64,000 bases of DNA from Desulfuromonadaceae bacterium. Lineage in GTDB: Bacteria > Desulfobacterota > Desulfuromonadia > Geobacterales > Pseudopelobacteraceae. Positions 28,811 through 39,208 of this stretch are shown here, in pieces. The notes under the pieces are model-generated. The model was not told where the DNA came from, ran no database searches, and worked only from the letters and a program-made list of their open reading frames with translations. A program made the translations under genes and the position numbers. The DNA lies in the NCBI GenBank assembly GCA_028687585.1, contig JAQTZV010000009.1:113434-177433 (forward strand). The letters run 5' to 3'. Positions within the stretch are counted from its first letter, which is position 1. The number at the start of each line of letters is the position of its first letter.

Positions 28811-30670
28811 TCAGTGCCCGGTTGAAATGCTTGCTTCCACGGCGAAACGCTTGATCTTGCGGGTCGTTGTTTTCGGGAACTCATCTTCGCGGATGGTGAA
28901 CTTGCGCACCCGTTTGTAATCTGCCAATCCGTTACATGCTTTCTGTATCTCAACCCGCAACAGTGCCTCCACGTCACCCTCACTCATCGGGCAGTTGCCA
29001 TCAATGCGGCATTGCGTATCAATCGCCTCCTGTTCAGGATAGATAATGGCGTGAATTTCCTCGGATGTGCCGACACGATGGCCGTAAACCATAACTTCCG
29101 CAATGAACGGACTTTTGAGAAGCTCGTTTTCCACCTCCTCCGGATAGACGTTCTTACCGTTGGGAGTAACGATCAGGTTTTTTACCCGGCCGCTAATAGT
29201 CAAAAAACCGTCACCACTAAGAAAGCCGAGGTCGCCGGTACGATACCAGCCATCGGCAAGGACTTCTGCGGTAGCCTGCGGGTTCTTATAATACCCCTGC
29301 ATAACGTTTGGTCCTTTGACAATGATCTCCCCCACCCCTTCATCGTTTGGCGCATCAATCCGCACTTCAACGCGATCAAGCAGACGGCCGATGGTGCCGA
29401 GTCGTTTCGCACCCGGCTGCTCTGCACTGATAATCGGGGATGTTTCGGTAATCCCGTACCCTTGATAAATCGACAGCCCGAACTCAGTCATTCCTTTGGC
29501 TATAGCCGGATCAAGCGCAGCTCCGCCACTGATGAAAATGGTGCCGGAGCCAAATGCCTGGCGTACCTTGGAGGTAACGATCGGTCGAGTGAGCGGCATT
29601 GAAAAGAGCAGTTGTGACAGTTTTTTTGAATGTATATTTTTCATGACCCGGTCGAGGATCATACGGTACACCACCGGAACAGCAAGAAAAAAGGTTGGTT
29701 TAACTTCCGCCAGATTTTCCCCGAGCTTTTTCAGTGATTCACAGAAAGAAACCTTTCCTCCCAGTGAGAGCGGCAGAAGAACGCCACAAACCTGTTCGAA
29801 GACATGATTAATCGGCAGAAAAGACAGGGTATGGATACTGTTGTCGAGCCTGAAGTGGGCGGCAGCCCCCTTGATATTGGAAACAATATTGGCGTGGCTG
29901 AGCATGGCGCCTTTGGAGCGTCCGGTCGTTCCTGAAGTGTACAGAATGACAGCGGTATCATTCGGGTTACGTGGCTTTTCCGGGAGTGGCGCGCTATGAC
30001 AGAGAGCGTTCAACGGGAGGAATTTTCCCTCCCGGCTCAGTTTATTGCGAAGCCGTTCGACCGGGTCAAAAGGATCAGCAGGCTCTGTCTTTGCACCAGC
30101 TTCAGAAATGGATGGCGACAGCAGACGATATGCCTGCCGGGCGAGAACTTCCATCGTGGTGCGGCGCTCAAGCGGCAGGTCCACGGATGCAACGAGATTC
30201 CGCCACTCTTCAATCAGTACATCCAGCACCTGCACCGCCTGCGAATTAGCGTCGTCCGCTGCGGCTGGAGCAAGTGTCACAATAGTTTCCAGAGCCGGTA
30301 TGTCCGTGAAAATTTCAAGAACCAGGTCGAGACAGGGTGGGGCAGTGAACACGAAGCGGGCGTCACAATCGGTCAGTATATGCCGTAGTTCAGCCGCTTT
30401 CAGCTCCTTATCGATGGGGACAACAACCCCGCCCGCCTTGAGAATCCCGACATAGGCCGCAATCCATTGCGGTGACGAAGGTGCCAGGAGAGCCGCATGA
30501 TCACCGATATTGAAACCGCTCTTGATCATGCCGGCAGCGATGCGATCTGACAGTTCCCACAATGCGCCGTAGGTCATGCTCTGCCATGTCCCGGCAAGTT
30601 TGTACTGCAGCGCCGGCTGGTCGCTATACTTCTGGCAACTCTCTCTGATCAGGGAATCTATGGTTTGCAC
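28811..30670 (-). CDS. AMP-dependent long-chain acyl-CoA synthetase
   Basis: Activates a fatty or related acid to its CoA thioester. The protein is 619 residues from a GTG that has a perfect GGAGG six bases upstream; an in-frame ATG seven codons earlier overlaps that site. Motifs: ILYTSGTTGRSKGAM (P-loop, near 250), YGITETSP (near 400), WYRTGDLG and SGRVKNLIVTPNGKNVYPEEVE, with the late catalytic lysine region KTTTRKIKR. A long insert after about residue 150 is variable in this class. Its single-gene context leaves the substrate open. Confidence 0.9.
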   Translation of the reverse strand: MQTIDSLIRESCQKYSDQPALQYKLAGTWQSMTYGALWELSDRIAAGMIKSGFNIGDHAALLAPSSPQWIAAYVGILKAGGVVVPIDKELKAAELRHILTDCDARFVFTAPPCLDLVLEIFTDIPALETIVTLAPAAADDANSQAVQVLDVLIEEWRNLVASVDLPLERRTTMEVLARQAYRLLSPSISEAGAKTEPADPFDPVERLRNKLSREGKFLPLNALCHSAPLPEKPRNPNDTAVILYTSGTTGRSKGAMLSHANIVSNIKGAAAHFRLDNSIHTLSFLPINHVFEQVCGVLLPLSLGGKVSFCESLKKLGENLAEVKPTFFLAVPVVYRMILDRVMKNIHSKKLSQLLFSMPLTRPIVTSKVRQAFGSGTIFISGGAALDPAIAKGMTEFGLSIYQGYGITETSPIISAEQPGAKRLGTIGRLLDRVEVRIDAPNDEGVGEIIVKGPNVMQGYYKNPQATAEVLADGWYRTGDLGFLSGDGFLTISGRVKNLIVTPNGKNVYPEEVENELLKSPFIAEVMVYGHRVGTSEEIHAIIYPEQEAIDTQCRIDGNCPMSEGDVEALLRVEIQKACNGLADYKRVRKFTIREDEFPKTTTRKIKRFAVEASISTGH

Positions 30671-30874
30671 GCGAAACCTCCATAACGGCATTTTGGCCGC
30701 ATAGTAGCATAGCGGAACACTGTTTTGTCAAAGCAAAAGCACTGCCTGACGGCCAGAAAATGCTTTTTCGGAGAAGCCGGGAATGATATAGTGCCGTCAC
30801 GCAAAATTGCGGCAGCACTCCCCGATAACATCCAAATAAACGGGATATGTTCCCATACACCAAGGAGTACCACA

Positions 30875-32278
30875 ATGTCTGAACTTCGTGTCCGTTTCGC
30901 CCCCAGTCCTACCGGTTACCTTCATGTCGGCGGTGCCCGAACCGCACTTTTCAACTGGCTGTTGGCCAAAAACAGAGGCGGCACATTCATTTTGCGCATT
31001 GAAGACACCGATGTGGAACGTTCCACAAAAGAGTCTGTCGATGCAATTCTGGAAGGGATGAAGTGGCTTGGGCTTGATTGGGACGAGGGACCATTCTATC
31101 AATCTGATTACTTTCCGCTCTATAAGGAGTATGTGCAAAAACTTGTCGCTTCCGGCAAAGCGTACAAGTGCTATTGCACGGCTGAAGAGCTTGATGCCAG
31201 GAGGAACCTGGCAATGGCGGAGGGGCGAAAACCGAAGTATGACGGCAGCTGCCGTGATCGTGCCGATCAGCCTGATGACCAGCCGCACGTTATCCGCTTC
31301 CGGGCGCCGCAGGGGGGGGCGACCAGCTTTGACGACCTGATAAAGGGAACCATTACCTTCCCGAATGAAGAGCTTGATGACCTGATCATCCAGCGCACCG
31401 ATGGCACACCGACGTACAATTTCTGCGTGGTTATCGACGATGCCACCATGCGCATAACCACGGTAATCCGGGGCGACGACCACGTTAACAACACGCCGCG
31501 TCAGGTCCAACTCTACGAAGCTCTTGGTTTTCCGGTGCCCCAGTTCGCCCACGTCCCAATGATTCTCGGCGCCGATAAAGCGCGTCTTTCCAAGCGGCAC
31601 GGCGCCACCAGCGTCATCTCGTATCGCGATATGGGATATCTGCCGGAAGCGCTTTGTAACTATCTGGTCCGTTTGGGATGGAGTCACGGCGACGACGAAA
31701 TTTTCAGCCGCGAGGAGATGATCGCGAAATTTGATATCAGCAACGTGGGACGTTCAGCTTCGGTCTTCAATACGGAAAAGCTGAACTGGCTGAATGCCCA
31801 CTATATCAAAAGCAGCCATCCGGAACGTCTGGCCGCTCTCCTGCTGCCGCATCTCTCCATCAGGGAGGTGTCAACGCTCAATGGCCCGGATCTGGTGGCG
31901 GTGGTCAAAACGCTGCAGGAACGCGCCCAGACCCTGGAGGAGATGGCCGAGCGCGCCGTGTTCTATTACAATGCCCCGGTCGCCTATGATGATGCAGCTC
32001 TGGCAAAGTTTGACAAGGAATTGCTGCTGGCGGTTTTTACTGCGGTAATTGAAAAACTTTCATCGACATCGGTTGCAGATGAAAGCGAAATTGATGCCCT
32101 CTTCAAAACCGTCTGTAGCGAGAACAGCTGGAAGATGGGACAGGTCGGGCAACCAGTCAGGATTGCACTTTCGGGTGGTACGCACGCTCCGGGAATCGGG
32201 GAAATTGTGGTGACACTCGGAGTGGAGGAGACCATTCGGAGGATTCTGGCGGCACGTGAGTTTGTAGCGGCAAAATAA
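30875..32278 (+). CDS. gltX: Glutamyl-tRNA synthetase
   Basis: Charges tRNA-Glu. The 467-residue protein starts at 30875 with AAGGAG seven bases upstream; the frame extends 50 codons further upstream without support. Class I motifs: [11 protein letters not shown] (HIGH-like, residues 10-20) and LSKRHGA (KMSKS-like, near 240). The C-terminal anticodon-binding region is complete. A stable hairpin follows at 32311. Confidence 0.97.
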   Translation: MSELRVRFAPSPTGYLHVGGARTALFNWLLAKNRGGTFILRIEDTDVERSTKESVDAILEGMKWLGLDWDEGPFYQSDYFPLYKEYVQKLVASGKAYKCYCTAEELDARRNLAMAEGRKPKYDGSCRDRADQPDDQPHVIRFRAPQGGATSFDDLIKGTITFPNEELDDLIIQRTDGTPTYNFCVVIDDATMRITTVIRGDDHVNNTPRQVQLYEALGFPVPQFAHVPMILGADKARLSKRHGATSVISYRDMGYLPEALCNYLVRLGWSHGDDEIFSREEMIAKFDISNVGRSASVFNTEKLNWLNAHYIKSSHPERLAALLLPHLSIREVSTLNGPDLVAVVKTLQERAQTLEEMAERAVFYYNAPVAYDDAALAKFDKELLLAVFTAVIEKLSSTSVADESEIDALFKTVCSENSWKMGQVGQPVRIALSGGTHAPGIGEIVVTLGVEETIRRILAAREFVAAK

Positions 32279-32310
32279 CCGCATAAACGCTCTACATCAT
32301 ATCCCTGTCC

Positions 32311-32345
32311 CATCGTCTCCGGAATCTCTGTTTCCGGAGACGATG
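32311..32345 (+). terminator. Strong hairpin between gltX and mutS2
   Basis: Stem CATCGTCTCCGGAA paired perfectly with TTCCGGAGACGATG over 14 bp around a short loop. No T-run follows, so it may be an RNA stability structure or a factor-assisted terminator rather than a simple intrinsic one. Confidence 0.55.
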
Positions 32346-32454
32346 CTCCGTTTGAAGAACAGACACATCTCCATTGCAAGTCGGTAAAAACAGTGGAAAA
32401 TCCGAAAAGCCCTCCGAATTTGTGATTTGTTCCCAATAGATAAAGGTTACCCGA

Positions 32455-34836
32455 ATGATAGCTTCTGAAACGCTTGCCACTCTCGAATTCGACAAAATTC
32501 TTTCCGAAATTTCCCGTCATGCCCACAGCTCCTGTACGATTGATCGTATCGGCAGAATCCGTCCGCTCAATAGCCTTCAGGAAATCAGAACTATATCAGG
32601 GCGTATCGGCGAGATCCGCGCCCTTGATCTGGCAGGCATCTCTCTTGCTCTGGGGAGTTTTGAGGATATCCGTCCCTCTCTTGAACAGTTACGACCGGTT
32701 GGAGCCGTTCTGCCGCCGCAGGAACTGCTGCTGTTTGTTCCGGTTTTTCGTCTCTATGCCGCTCTGGCCCGCCAGTGTGCACATCGTGACGACATCCCGC
32801 TGTTGCGCTCAATTGATCCGCCGCTGCAGGGGTTTCCCGATATCCTTGAACCGCTGGCGGCCTCAATTGACGCCGATGGCAGCATCATGGATTCTGCCTC
32901 AACGCTGCTTAAGGAGATCCGCCGTGCCAAACGGGGGCTGGCGGGACGCATCCGCAAAAAGATCGAGGAGATAATCCGGGAGAGCGGCATTGAAAAATTT
33001 CTTCAGGATGATTTCATAACGCAGCGTTCCGGGCGTTGGGTGATTCCGGTGCGCATGGATTCCAAAGGAATGGTCAAGGGAGTGGTACATGATGTCTCTT
33101 CCTCGGGCGAAACGGCATTCATGGAGCCGCTGGAAATTATCCCCTTTGTCAATGAACTTGAAAACCTGACCGCCGAGGAAAAAGCCGAGGAGATCCGCAT
33201 TCTGCGCCAGCTCTCCAGCTGGCTGCGCGATGACGCTGATCAGATTGCCGCCTGTTTCGAAACGCTGCTGGAGTTGGATCTGCTGAACAGCATGGCACGT
33301 TTTGCCAGCGTGTTCGATCTGGAGCCGGCTGCGATCAATGAGCAGGGTTCGATGCGACTGGTGGAAGCACGTCATCCGCTGCTGCTGATGATGCAGAAGC
33401 GGGGGCTTGTAAAACAGGTGGAGCCGCTTGGTCTGGAGCTGGGAGGGGGGAGCGGCGCATCTGACCCCGCTTCGGTTATGGTGATCACCGGTCCCAATGC
33501 GGGGGGTAAAACCATTGCCCTTAAAACATCAGGAATGCTGGTGCTGATGGCACTTTCCGGTCTGCCGGTGCCGGCAGGAGCGCGCTCAACCTTTCCGCTG
33601 ATTGATTCGCTTCTGGTTGATATCGGTGATGAACAGTCGATTGAACGGAGCCATTCCACTTTTTCTGCCCATGCGGCGCGAATTACCGCCATTCTTGGCC
33701 AGAGCGGCACCCGCACACTCGTGCTGCTGGATGAGCTGGGGGCCGGCACCGAACCGCTGCAGGGGGCGGCTATTGCCTGCGGCGTGCTGCATGAACTGCA
33801 GCAGCAGGGCTGCATGGTGATTGCGACGACGCACTTGAGCGACATCATCGGCTTTGTCCACCAAACGCCCGGTATGATCAATGCCGGAATGGAGTTTGAC
33901 GACGCCAGTTTTACTCCGCTATATCGACTGATCATCGGCGAACCGGGGCAGTCACATGCGGTGGAGATAGCCCGTCGCTTCGGCATGCCGGAGCGGGTGA
34001 TCACCTTTGCCCGTCAGATGCTCGGCAACGCCGGAAGCGAATTTGCCGGCCTGTTAACAGAACTCCGCCAGAAGCGGAAAGAGTTTGAAGATCTCCGTGC
34101 GGCACTTGATGCGCGTGACCGGTCGTTGAATCAGCGGAGCACCGATCTTGATGCCCGGGCGGATGAAGTGCTCCGGATCCGTAAAGAGGCTGCGGAAAAG
34201 GGGTGGAACGATGCCAAAGAGCTCATCTCCGCCACAAGACGCCGTACCAATGCACTGCTGGACGAGTTAAAGCGTGAGAAACGGAGTGAAATCGCTGACG
34301 AGTTGCGACAGGTAGAGACGGAGCTGACGGCGCAGCTTAAGCCGGGCAACGAGCAGCCGGAGCTGCAGTCACTAACATCAGTACGGGTGGGTGATCCGGT
34401 TCATATCCGTTCGTTACGCTGTGACGGTGTTGTGTTGGCCGTGGATGAACGGAGCGGCAAAACGCGGATCAGGGCGGGTCGGATGGAGCTGGAGGTACCG
34501 CTGGCAGAGCTGGCCGCACCGCAGTCAAAGGGGGGCGGCATGAAAAAGAAGCCGTCGGCCGGAATTTGGCGCACCACGATTGAGGAAAGTGAACAGCGTG
34601 AGTTAACGCTTATCGGCAAGCGGGTGGAAGAGGCGCTGACTGAGCTGGAGCCGTTTATCAACCACGCTACTGCGGCAGGTCTGCAGGAGGTGCGGGTTAT
34701 TCATGGCATGGGCACCGGCCGGTTGCGCGATGCGGTGCGGGAAGAGTTGGGGCGTCATCCGCTGGTCGAGGGATTCAGGTCGGGTGAACCGCATGAAGGG
34801 CGGGATGGGGCTACCGTAGTGACGTTGCGGACGTAA
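32455..34836 (+). CDS. mutS2: MutS2 family ATPase/nuclease
   Basis: Protein of 793 residues. The MutS-type ATPase has Walker A GPNAGGKT near 345, a Walker B region VLLDELGAGTEP and the signature IERSHSTFSAHAARI. A coiled-coil clamp follows at about 525-625, and a C-terminal Smr nuclease domain ends the protein (VIHGMGTGRLRDAVREEL). MutS2 lacks the mismatch-binding domain; family members act on recombination intermediates or stalled ribosomes. The 3' 170 bases are repeated, decayed, at 39209. Confidence 0.95.
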   Translation: MIASETLATLEFDKILSEISRHAHSSCTIDRIGRIRPLNSLQEIRTISGRIGEIRALDLAGISLALGSFEDIRPSLEQLRPVGAVLPPQELLLFVPVFRLYAALARQCAHRDDIPLLRSIDPPLQGFPDILEPLAASIDADGSIMDSASTLLKEIRRAKRGLAGRIRKKIEEIIRESGIEKFLQDDFITQRSGRWVIPVRMDSKGMVKGVVHDVSSSGETAFMEPLEIIPFVNELENLTAEEKAEEIRILRQLSSWLRDDADQIAACFETLLELDLLNSMARFASVFDLEPAAINEQGSMRLVEARHPLLLMMQKRGLVKQVEPLGLELGGGSGASDPASVMVITGPNAGGKTIALKTSGMLVLMALSGLPVPAGARSTFPLIDSLLVDIGDEQSIERSHSTFSAHAARITAILGQSGTRTLVLLDELGAGTEPLQGAAIACGVLHELQQQGCMVIATTHLSDIIGFVHQTPGMINAGMEFDDASFTPLYRLIIGEPGQSHAVEIARRFGMPERVITFARQMLGNAGSEFAGLLTELRQKRKEFEDLRAALDARDRSLNQRSTDLDARADEVLRIRKEAAEKGWNDAKELISATRRRTNALLDELKREKRSEIADELRQVETELTAQLKPGNEQPELQSLTSVRVGDPVHIRSLRCDGVVLAVDERSGKTRIRAGRMELEVPLAELAAPQSKGGGMKKKPSAGIWRTTIEESEQRELTLIGKRVEEALTELEPFINHATAAGLQEVRVIHGMGTGRLRDAVREELGRHPLVEGFRSGEPHEGRDGATVVTLRT

Positions 34837-34928
34837 ACGAATACTCAGATTCTGGCCAATCCCATACACAGTAACAGTAGAGGGCATATCCATTCTGATA
34901 TGCCCTCTAACTGTTTGTTTTCAAGTGG

Positions 34929-36641
34929 TTACTTTGACCAGATAAAGAGCGAAGGAGATGGTGTCCCTGTTGTAGGACCTTGCGTTACCGTTCCTACCAT
35001 AAGGTTTTTATTCAGTGCCATGATGCCGCTAAACGTCCAGGGCCAATCACCAGAAGTGCTTAATATGCCTCCGGTTGACATTACAGAAAAACTGGCTGAA
35101 GAATCGGATAGCTCACTATTGCTCTGGGTTATGCTGCTAACGAGAGCATTCCCTAACGTGTCAAAAGTTGTAGTTGCTCTCCCCCATTCCGTTTGTCCTT
35201 GCAACATCACATAGCTGGTCCTCCATGATCCCTGCATATCGGCGAGCGAGAATGATGTGCCGCCGGTTCTTACGTAAAAGTAAAGGCCAATGGTTCCGTC
35301 ATTTTTTATTCCTACATAAATCATAAGATTTTTATCTGATGATAAAACACCCTGGCCAGTAATCGCTGACGCAGTTACGATACCTTGAAAATCAAGGGTT
35401 AGATTATCAGGTGAGTCCGGCGTTTGCCCTGATACGTTTGTAGAAAAATTTGTGAGCAGAGTTGCTCCAAGGCTGTTAATGTTGACGTCGGCATGACTCC
35501 ATCCGTTATAATTGGTATCTCCACTCGTTCCCTGTAAAAAAAGACCATTCAGTTTCCATGTTCCTTGCAGGTCGCTCTGCTGAAAACCATTACCCGTCTT
35601 CACCATAATATAGAGGCTCTTATCAATCGGTGTACCGCCAGTACCGATAATAAGTTGTTTATTACTGGTCATGTACATTTTAGTAGAAGGGTCGGGGTCG
35701 GGACTGGTGACACTGACCGTTCCGTCGGAAGTTATAGCAAACCCCCACGGAGTTGTCGGTGAAGTCCCGCCATCTGATTTTGTGCCACCTGAAAACACAC
35801 CTTGCGCATTCGCATCAATTGTCACGAAGCCTTGCGCCCAATATGAATTGTTACTATCAATAATCAATTGGAAGTATTGCCACGTTCCCTGCAAATCACT
35901 TCCGGTATAATCAGGGGTAGAAGTATTCCCTCCCCCGGTATCAGTGCCATCGGTGTTGGCGAAAATATCAGTTGCTGCGTTTGTAATATTTGCCGGGTTG
36001 TTATTGACCGTCACTATCCCGTTTGATGTAATCACAGAAACGATAGTTTGGCCATTGTGATTGATAGTGAAATCTCCCGCTGCGGCAACTATATTAATTT
36101 TTGTAAAGACCAAATCAATACCCTGCTCAATTACCAGTGTGCCATTCATAAAATCTCGTTGCGTGGTGGGCACTGAGGAGGGATAAAGACCGTCAAGGCT
36201 TGTTATCAGGCTATCGGTAATATACGTAATATTTGCCATTATTGCAGGCAATCCGGCGGGATTGTTATAGATTGCGTCAACAGAGGAAACCCCTGCGGCT
36301 TTCTTTACACAGAGGTCGGTAAGCGGATTGATGTTTGTGACAGAGATAGAATCCGTTGCCGAATAAAAACTGCCCGCTTTGAGGATAAAAGGAGCTTTCA
36401 TGTCATTAACAGAGAATTTGAATCGCCCGTTCGAGTCGATTGCCGATCTGATTTCTGTCCCTTGCACATCCTTTAAATATGCCGTTCCGGTAAGCGCTGC
36501 TCCCTGCGATGCCGTCCCGGTAATTGTCTTCGAGACTACATCGGCAAAAGGAACCGTATCACTTGCAGTGCCGCCGCTGCAGCCCTGAAGGGAAAGTATC
36601 GTCAAAGACATCAATAATAAACATGAGAATATATATCGCAT
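34929..36641 (-). CDS. Lipoprotein with three tandem DxQG(T/S)W repeats
   Basis: Protein of 570 residues with a signal peptide ending in a lipobox (SLQGC, residue 21). Residues 40-230 look like a carboxypeptidase-regulatory-type beta domain and linker. Three repeat units of about 108-111 residues start at DLQGTW (249), DLQGTW (357) and DMQGSW (468). Each has an aromatic beta-strand pattern and a later LMI/LIIG strand, as in small surface barrels. I do not recognise the family. It lies 46 bases below the four-gene cluster and on the same strand. Confidence 0.75.
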   Translation of the reverse strand: MRYIFSCLLLMSLTILSLQGCSGGTASDTVPFADVVSKTITGTASQGAALTGTAYLKDVQGTEIRSAIDSNGRFKFSVNDMKAPFILKAGSFYSATDSISVTNINPLTDLCVKKAAGVSSVDAIYNNPAGLPAIMANITYITDSLITSLDGLYPSSVPTTQRDFMNGTLVIEQGIDLVFTKINIVAAAGDFTINHNGQTIVSVITSNGIVTVNNNPANITNAATDIFANTDGTDTGGGNTSTPDYTGSDLQGTWQYFQLIIDSNNSYWAQGFVTIDANAQGVFSGGTKSDGGTSPTTPWGFAITSDGTVSVTSPDPDPSTKMYMTSNKQLIIGTGGTPIDKSLYIMVKTGNGFQQSDLQGTWKLNGLFLQGTSGDTNYNGWSHADVNINSLGATLLTNFSTNVSGQTPDSPDNLTLDFQGIVTASAITGQGVLSSDKNLMIYVGIKNDGTIGLYFYVRTGGTSFSLADMQGSWRTSYVMLQGQTEWGRATTTFDTLGNALVSSITQSNSELSDSSASFSVMSTGGILSTSGDWPWTFSGIMALNKNLMVGTVTQGPTTGTPSPSLFIWSK

Positions 36642-36686
36642 CGTCCCTCTGGGATCTTTCCTTCAATGGATTCATTACAAGCGGAT

Positions 36687-37310
36687 CTAATGAATATAGT
36701 ACTTTAACCCGAACAGTATGTTGTGACTGCCAAGATTGGATGAAACACGATCTATGTCAAAATCATTCGTACCGAAATAGCGATAGCCCAGATCAAATGC
36801 CATCCTTCTGTTAATCATAACATTTCCGCCAAAACCAACCTGATATGCAAATGCGGTTGCACTGTCACTGTTCCAAATTCTGGAACCATTAACATCGGCA
36901 CTGGACATGTTGACATTGGCGAAGCCAAGCCCAGCTCCTACATACGGAGTAAAAACCATGGAGGGCTGAAAATCATAATACGCATTAACCATCATACCAA
37001 GGCTCCGAAAATCGGAGTTCAGATTCCTGGTCATCCATGGCGATTTAAACTTGTCAGTATCGGCCTTTTTGTAGTTTACTTCCGCCTCTAATCTGAATCC
37101 CAATCCGAACTCATGGCCAATCACAGCACTGAGAGACAGGCCCGGGTCATAACTTACATCAGCCACAGTGCCATTTGAATCAGTTACTGAACTGTCATCG
37201 GACAGAACAACGCCTGCCGATGCTCCAACATAGCTTCTGATAGGCCCGGCACATACATTTGATGCGGCCAATAACAACACACATAATATGCAGCAAGTTA
37301 AATTCCGCAT
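36687..37310 (-). CDS. Outer-membrane beta-barrel protein
   Basis: Protein of 207 residues with a signal peptide (NLTCCILCVLLLAASNVCAG) and an OmpA/OmpW-like barrel. Strands alternate (SYVGASAGVVLSDDS, GFRLEAEVNYKK, PYVGAGLGFANVNM, MAFDLGYRYFGTNDF) and the last one ends in an aromatic (LFGLKYYIH), the usual outer-membrane insertion signal. It lies 23 bases after the second FlgO-like gene. Confidence 0.82.
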   Translation of the reverse strand: MRNLTCCILCVLLLAASNVCAGPIRSYVGASAGVVLSDDSSVTDSNGTVADVSYDPGLSLSAVIGHEFGLGFRLEAEVNYKKADTDKFKSPWMTRNLNSDFRSLGMMVNAYYDFQPSMVFTPYVGAGLGFANVNMSSADVNGSRIWNSDSATAFAYQVGFGGNVMINRRMAFDLGYRYFGTNDFDIDRVSSNLGSHNILFGLKYYIH

Positions 37311-37333
37311 TGAGCTCTCCTGATGTAGATAGA

Positions 37334-37963
37334 TTATTTTACGGTATACCCGTCAACCGAGCGGCCTGAACAGGAATAATTGACTTCTCGTGTAACCATG
37401 CGCGTTATTCTGCCGGTATCCATGTTGAGTTTTCTGGCAAAAATAACGACCTTGTTATTGTTCTGGAAACTGTATGTCCCTACAATGGCGTCAGACTGAA
37501 AATATTCATCTTTTTTTATCTCACTGGCTTTTCTGGTCAGCACCACAAGGCCGTTTTCGGACAGTTTGAAATATTTTGCAAACTCCGCCTGAATGATCTT
37601 AGTGCAGCAGACGTTGTTCAGGCTTCCCCGCATCAATTCTCCCATGAGAAGTCCTGACTGGTTCGGGAGGAATGTCTGCAAATCTGCAAAGTCAGTCACT
37701 AATACTGTTGCACGATCTAATTCATCACGATTTGCACACACTTGTGAAGAGCCTTTGGTGTCAGCGGGCTTTTGAGGGTAATCTGTGCAGTTATCCGTGC
37801 AAAGTTCAGCGGCAATGCCCTGAAACAGATCCTTGAGATCAGTTGAATCGAGAAGGATTGGAAGTGTTTTATTGGAGCAAGAACCCCCGAATAGGGGCTT
37901 TGTCGAGGCACAACCTGCAGACAATGTTACAGCAATCAATACAATTACCAGGCGGTATATCAA
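37334..37963 (-). CDS. FlgO-like lipoprotein, second of pair
   Basis: Protein of 209 residues with lipobox LSAGC. The body has the FlgO-type fold: VLVTDFADLQTF, LLMGELMRGSL near residues 88-113, and a later IVGTYSFQNNNKVVIFARKLNMDTG strand block (160-185). There are ten cysteines, far more than usual for the family, suggesting disulfides. Its start overlaps the stop of the upstream FlgO-like gene (ATGA). FlgO proteins of Vibrio are outer-membrane lipoproteins of the flagellum; a flagellar role here is not shown. Confidence 0.7.
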   Translation of the reverse strand: MIYRLVIVLIAVTLSAGCASTKPLFGGSCSNKTLPILLDSTDLKDLFQGIAAELCTDNCTDYPQKPADTKGSSQVCANRDELDRATVLVTDFADLQTFLPNQSGLLMGELMRGSLNNVCCTKIIQAEFAKYFKLSENGLVVLTRKASEIKKDEYFQSDAIVGTYSFQNNNKVVIFARKLNMDTGRITRMVTREVNYSCSGRSVDGYTVK

Positions 37964-38676
37964 CGGAGCACCCCTTGTTTATGGAGGTCGCCCCCCCAGC
38001 ATACGGGGTTTTCTTTGCAGTTGAGCGGTGTGTCACCAACAATTTTCATGGATTTAAGGCTGTCGGTGTTAAATAGCAACGAATCAGTGAACCAATTAAC
38101 TGGCATATGTATCTGTCCGGAAGATGCGACGAGGCCGTTGTTGATATCGACAACTCGAGCGTTGACAATTATATGGTTTCCGGAAACGGAATACGTACCT
38201 GTTACAATACCACCGACCTTATATGATTCGCGGATTTTTTGTATATCCCTGCTCAATGTAAATTCACCGGCTTCATTAATCACAACATCTTTGGTCAGCC
38301 TGACCTCAAAAACCCTCCATTTGCGAACTTGCAACTCATGTATCATGTTTTCTGCCACGAGCCGTCCGAAAGCGTTAGTCTCGGAAAGTTTATTCAAATT
38401 GGAAAAGCTGGTAACTATAAAGGTGTTATCGAGACTTTTTCGATCAGCATTCCGTTCAATCTGGTCTGCCATAAAAATCATCTGTGCATTGAACCGTCCA
38501 ACCGATGTCTGGCTTTGCTGGATGTTTAGCGATTCGTCAATTATGTAGCGCTGGTCGGAATTGAGCTTGGCCACCTGCGATGCTCCGTTGTAGGGATATT
38601 TTGCCGAATTGGCGCAACCGGCAATTACCACTACTGTGATGGCAAGTAAAAAACTCGTAAACAATTTACAACTCAT
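37960..38676 (-). CDS. FlgO-like lipoprotein, first of pair
   Basis: Protein of 238 residues with lipobox VIAGC. It has FIVTSFSNLNKLSETNAFGRLVAENMIHELQVRKWRVFEVRLTKD, the FlgO core, followed by IVTGTYSVSGNHIIVNARVVDINNG. It overlaps both neighbours by four bases, in a compact operon of four. It is a clear paralogue of the next gene by fold, though the sequences are far apart. Confidence 0.75.
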   Translation of the reverse strand: MSCKLFTSFLLAITVVVIAGCANSAKYPYNGASQVAKLNSDQRYIIDESLNIQQSQTSVGRFNAQMIFMADQIERNADRKSLDNTFIVTSFSNLNKLSETNAFGRLVAENMIHELQVRKWRVFEVRLTKDVVINEAGEFTLSRDIQKIRESYKVGGIVTGTYSVSGNHIIVNARVVDINNGLVASSGQIHMPVNWFTDSLLFNTDSLKSMKIVGDTPLNCKENPVCWGGDLHKQGVLR

Positions 38677-38969
38677 CTCTCACCTCCGAATACCATTTGG
38701 TTAGTTACAGAGTTTTGTGGGAGCAGGATGTATTCAACCCGGTTTGATTCATATTCACTCTGTTTGGAGCGATATGACACCGGATAGTCTTGACCGTAAC
38801 ATGAATGCCCATTGTCCCAGGTGACACTGTAGGTATCACGGAAGCAGAGATTGTTGTTGGTGCAGGGGGTAAAAAACCTGCTTTGTGTGCCATTGTCTAT
38901 TACCAGCGGTGTCGCATAACAGCCAAATAAAAAACAGGGTAAAACCAGTGCCAACGCTGATATTCTCAT
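38673..38969 (-). CDS. Small Cys-containing lipoprotein
   Basis: Protein of 98 residues with signal peptide and lipobox (LFGC, residue 17). Mature part of about 80 residues with four further Cys (FTPCTNNNLCFRDTY, HSCYGQDYP) and no known domain. First gene of the four-gene lipoprotein operon. The 239 bases upstream, up to the mutS2 remnant, should hold the promoter. Confidence 0.65.
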   Translation of the reverse strand: MRISALALVLPCFLFGCYATPLVIDNGTQSRFFTPCTNNNLCFRDTYSVTWDNGHSCYGQDYPVSYRSKQSEYESNRVEYILLPQNSVTNQMVFGGER

Positions 38970-39208
38970 AAATCGTCCCCCTCCTTCAATGTATATACAA
39001 CATGGTACCTATGCCAGCTTTCACCTAGTAATGTATCGGCAAAAAAGCTTTACCCTTGAGTAATAATAGAAAGTTTAATGAGTAATTCTTTTGTCTCTTT
39101 GGCTGAATAGGGTCAGGGCTGTCACTGGGGTCTATCATTATTTTAACTTTCACCTCTGCTCGCTAATGATTTAAATATCAAACACCAATATCCATGGTTC
39201 CTTCGCCG

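Noticed and set aside
30797..31687. 296-codon minus-strand frame
   Set aside because: Opposite gltX, whose motifs are complete; no recognisable domain.
39100..39160. GGGTCAGGG...GGGGTC repeat as an insertion-sequence end
   Set aside because: Only a loose likeness, with no transposase or matching partner end.
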